Below, piece by piece: positions 6,322 to 6,714 of a stretch of 6,714 nt of DNA; positions within the stretch are counted from its first letter, which is position 1, and the number at the start of each line of letters is the position of its first letter. The position numbers and the translations under genes are program-made. The notes under the pieces are model-generated. The model did no database searches. It was not told where the DNA came from and saw only the letters and a list, made by a program, of their open reading frames with translations. This stretch comes from Chitinophagaceae bacterium (GTDB lineage Bacteria > Bacteroidota > Bacteroidia > Chitinophagales > Chitinophagaceae): positions 1 to 6,714 of the forward strand of contig PLEB01000169.1 in NCBI GenBank assembly GCA_003136915.1, in the 5' to 3' direction.

Positions 6322-6346
6322 GACAAAATTACAAATACCTTTTGTC
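6322..6346. promoter_or_regulatory. Inverted repeat, candidate operator of the dioxygenase cluster
   Basis: GACAAAA (6322-6328) and TTTTGTC (6340-6346) form a perfect 7-bp inverted repeat with an 11-bp centre, so the half-site centres are 18 bp apart. It lies 56-80 bases upstream of the dioxygenase ATG and overlaps the -7-like element of the - strand. A repressor bound here would block the promoter. Comparable Firmicutes operons are controlled by MarR-family repressors, but no such gene is in the window, so the binding protein is unknown. Confidence 0.4.
6324..6331 (-). promoter_or_regulatory. Candidate -7 promoter element for the dioxygenase cluster
   Basis: Read on the - strand, this is TAATTTTG, an exact match to the Bacteroidota -7 consensus TAnnTTTG. 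Transcription would begin near 6317, giving a leader of about 50 bases before the dioxygenase ATG. No good TTTG -33 box is present 19-21 bases upstream, so the promoter, if real, may need an activator or be weak. Confidence 0.4.
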
Positions 6347-6404
6347 TGGCTGCATTATTCAGTCATGCCTGAAAGAAACAAAAAAGACTGGCTTTTGGCT
6401 GAAA

Positions 6405-6418
6405 CGGTTCTTGAACCG
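6405..6418 (-). terminator. Weak candidate terminator of the DUF6515-like gene
   Basis: On the - strand, CGGTT-CAAG-AACCG can form a 5-bp stem with a 4-base loop, followed by TTTC. A longer T run comes about 15 bases later. It lies about 40 bases past the stop of the right-hand gene, the correct place for its terminator. The stem is short and the T tract next to it is poor, so this is tentative. Confidence 0.25.
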
Positions 6419-6458
6419 GATTCCGGGGAACAAAATTACCGGGAAATCCTTATCCGGA

Positions 6459-6714
6459 TCATTGAGGCGCCTGTACTACTTCATAGGCATCCTGACCGTT
6501 TTCTGTGATGGGCTGATAATAAGTATTGTTGTATACAAGATAGTCCTGGCCGTTTATTTCCTGCTCAACTGCTCCATCGGGAATCTGTGTTACCACGGCC
6601 CCAACAGGTGCAGCCACAACCTGATAGTTTGTTCCTGTATCAATATAGAAAGCACCACCGTAATAATAATAGTAGTCGTTACCTACCATGGTGGTTTCAT
6701 AACCTGTGGGCAGA
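6459..6714 (-). CDS. DUF6515-like Tyr/Gly-rich repeat protein, C-terminal part
   Basis: Partial gene: the frame is open from the right edge to TGA at 6461-6459, giving about 84 residues; the start lies beyond the window. The ATG at 6689 is internal, since coding continues upstream as 'LPTGYETT'. The sequence is rich in Tyr, Gly and Val, with 'NDYYYYYGGAFY', 'YQVVAAPVGAVV', 'IPDGAVEQEINGQDY' and 'NTYYQPITENG'. It resembles the DUF6515 family of Bacteroidota and Proteobacteria, whose members are probably exported and have no known function. Two copies of a roughly 40-residue unit are visible (LPxG...YY...Y..VV then IPDG...Y...YY...Y.VV). No export signal can be checked because the N-terminus is missing. 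It points in the same direction as the dioxygenase cluster, 192 bases upstream of it, and is probably a separate transcript. Confidence 0.78.
   Translation of the reverse strand, partial: LPTGYETTMVGNDYYYYYGGAFYIDTGTNYQVVAAPVGAVVTQIPDGAVEQEINGQDYLVYNNTYYQPITENGQDAYEVVQAPQ

Larger units (their letters stand above)
6267..6458. other. 192-base leader region of the dioxygenase cluster
   Basis: This region lies between the DUF6515-like gene and the dioxygenase gene, both on the - strand. Reading in the - direction, it holds a possible weak terminator (6405-6418), then an inverted repeat overlapping a -7-like element (6322-6346), and then a short inverted repeat TATAG-N6-CTATA (6280-6295) just upstream of the dioxygenase start. 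A 79-codon + strand open frame crossing this region overlaps the 3' end of the right-hand gene and is judged to be chance. Confidence 0.5.

Noticed and set aside
6269..6508. 79-codon + strand open frame
   Set aside because: It covers the dioxygenase promoter region and overlaps the 3' end of the well-supported DUF6515-like gene by 50 bases, with no family resemblance.
1..6714. CRISPR arrays, insertion sequences, tRNA or rRNA genes, phage or defence genes
   Set aside because: No spaced repeats, transposase motifs, terminal inverted repeats or RNA gene signatures were seen by reading either strand; the window looks like ordinary chromosome.

Overview
The window reads as chromosomal DNA from a member of the Bacteroidota, probably the Chitinophagia/Sphingobacteriia side. 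The case rests on several features. Shine-Dalgarno sequences are weak or absent at most starts. There is a PorT-type outer-membrane beta-barrel protein with a cleavage site just before Gln. The sensor kinase has the degenerate-HAMP, NASHE/QTPLA style common in that phylum. The last gene is DUF6515-like. Two matches to the Bacteroidota -7 promoter element TAnnTTTG sit in sensible places. The genus cannot be fixed from the sequence alone.

Layout, left to right. (1) The C-terminal part of an AI-2E-family (PerM-like) membrane permease runs off the left edge on the + strand. (2) Converging on it, 13 bases away, is a two-component operon on the - strand: an OmpR/PhoB-type response regulator followed by its histidine kinase, with only a 2-base gap if the kinase starts at its ATG. 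(3) A 334-base intergenic region separates the regulator from a divergent + strand outer-membrane beta-barrel gene. It carries a 7-bp direct repeat with an 11-bp period just upstream of the regulator. (4) A + strand aldo/keto reductase follows. (5) Converging on that, 11 bases away, is a - strand cluster transcribed right to left: a ring-cleaving VOC dioxygenase, a minimal NATD1-like acetyltransferase, and a phospholipase/carboxylesterase-type alpha/beta hydrolase. (6) The 3' end of a DUF6515-like gene runs off the right edge on the - strand.

How the genes may work together. The dioxygenase plus hydrolase pair matches the core of the quinone/catechol detoxification operons known in Firmicutes (mhqNOD of Bacillus subtilis, mhqRED of Staphylococcus aureus), here with a small acetyltransferase between them. 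Its upstream region holds a -7-like element overlapped by a perfect 7-bp inverted repeat, which looks like an operator, but no regulator gene is visible in the window. The two-component system probably regulates itself through the phased direct repeat; whether it also controls the neighbouring beta-barrel gene is open. I did not find a clearly novel multi-gene system. The most testable signals are the two putative regulatory sites and the three-gene cluster.
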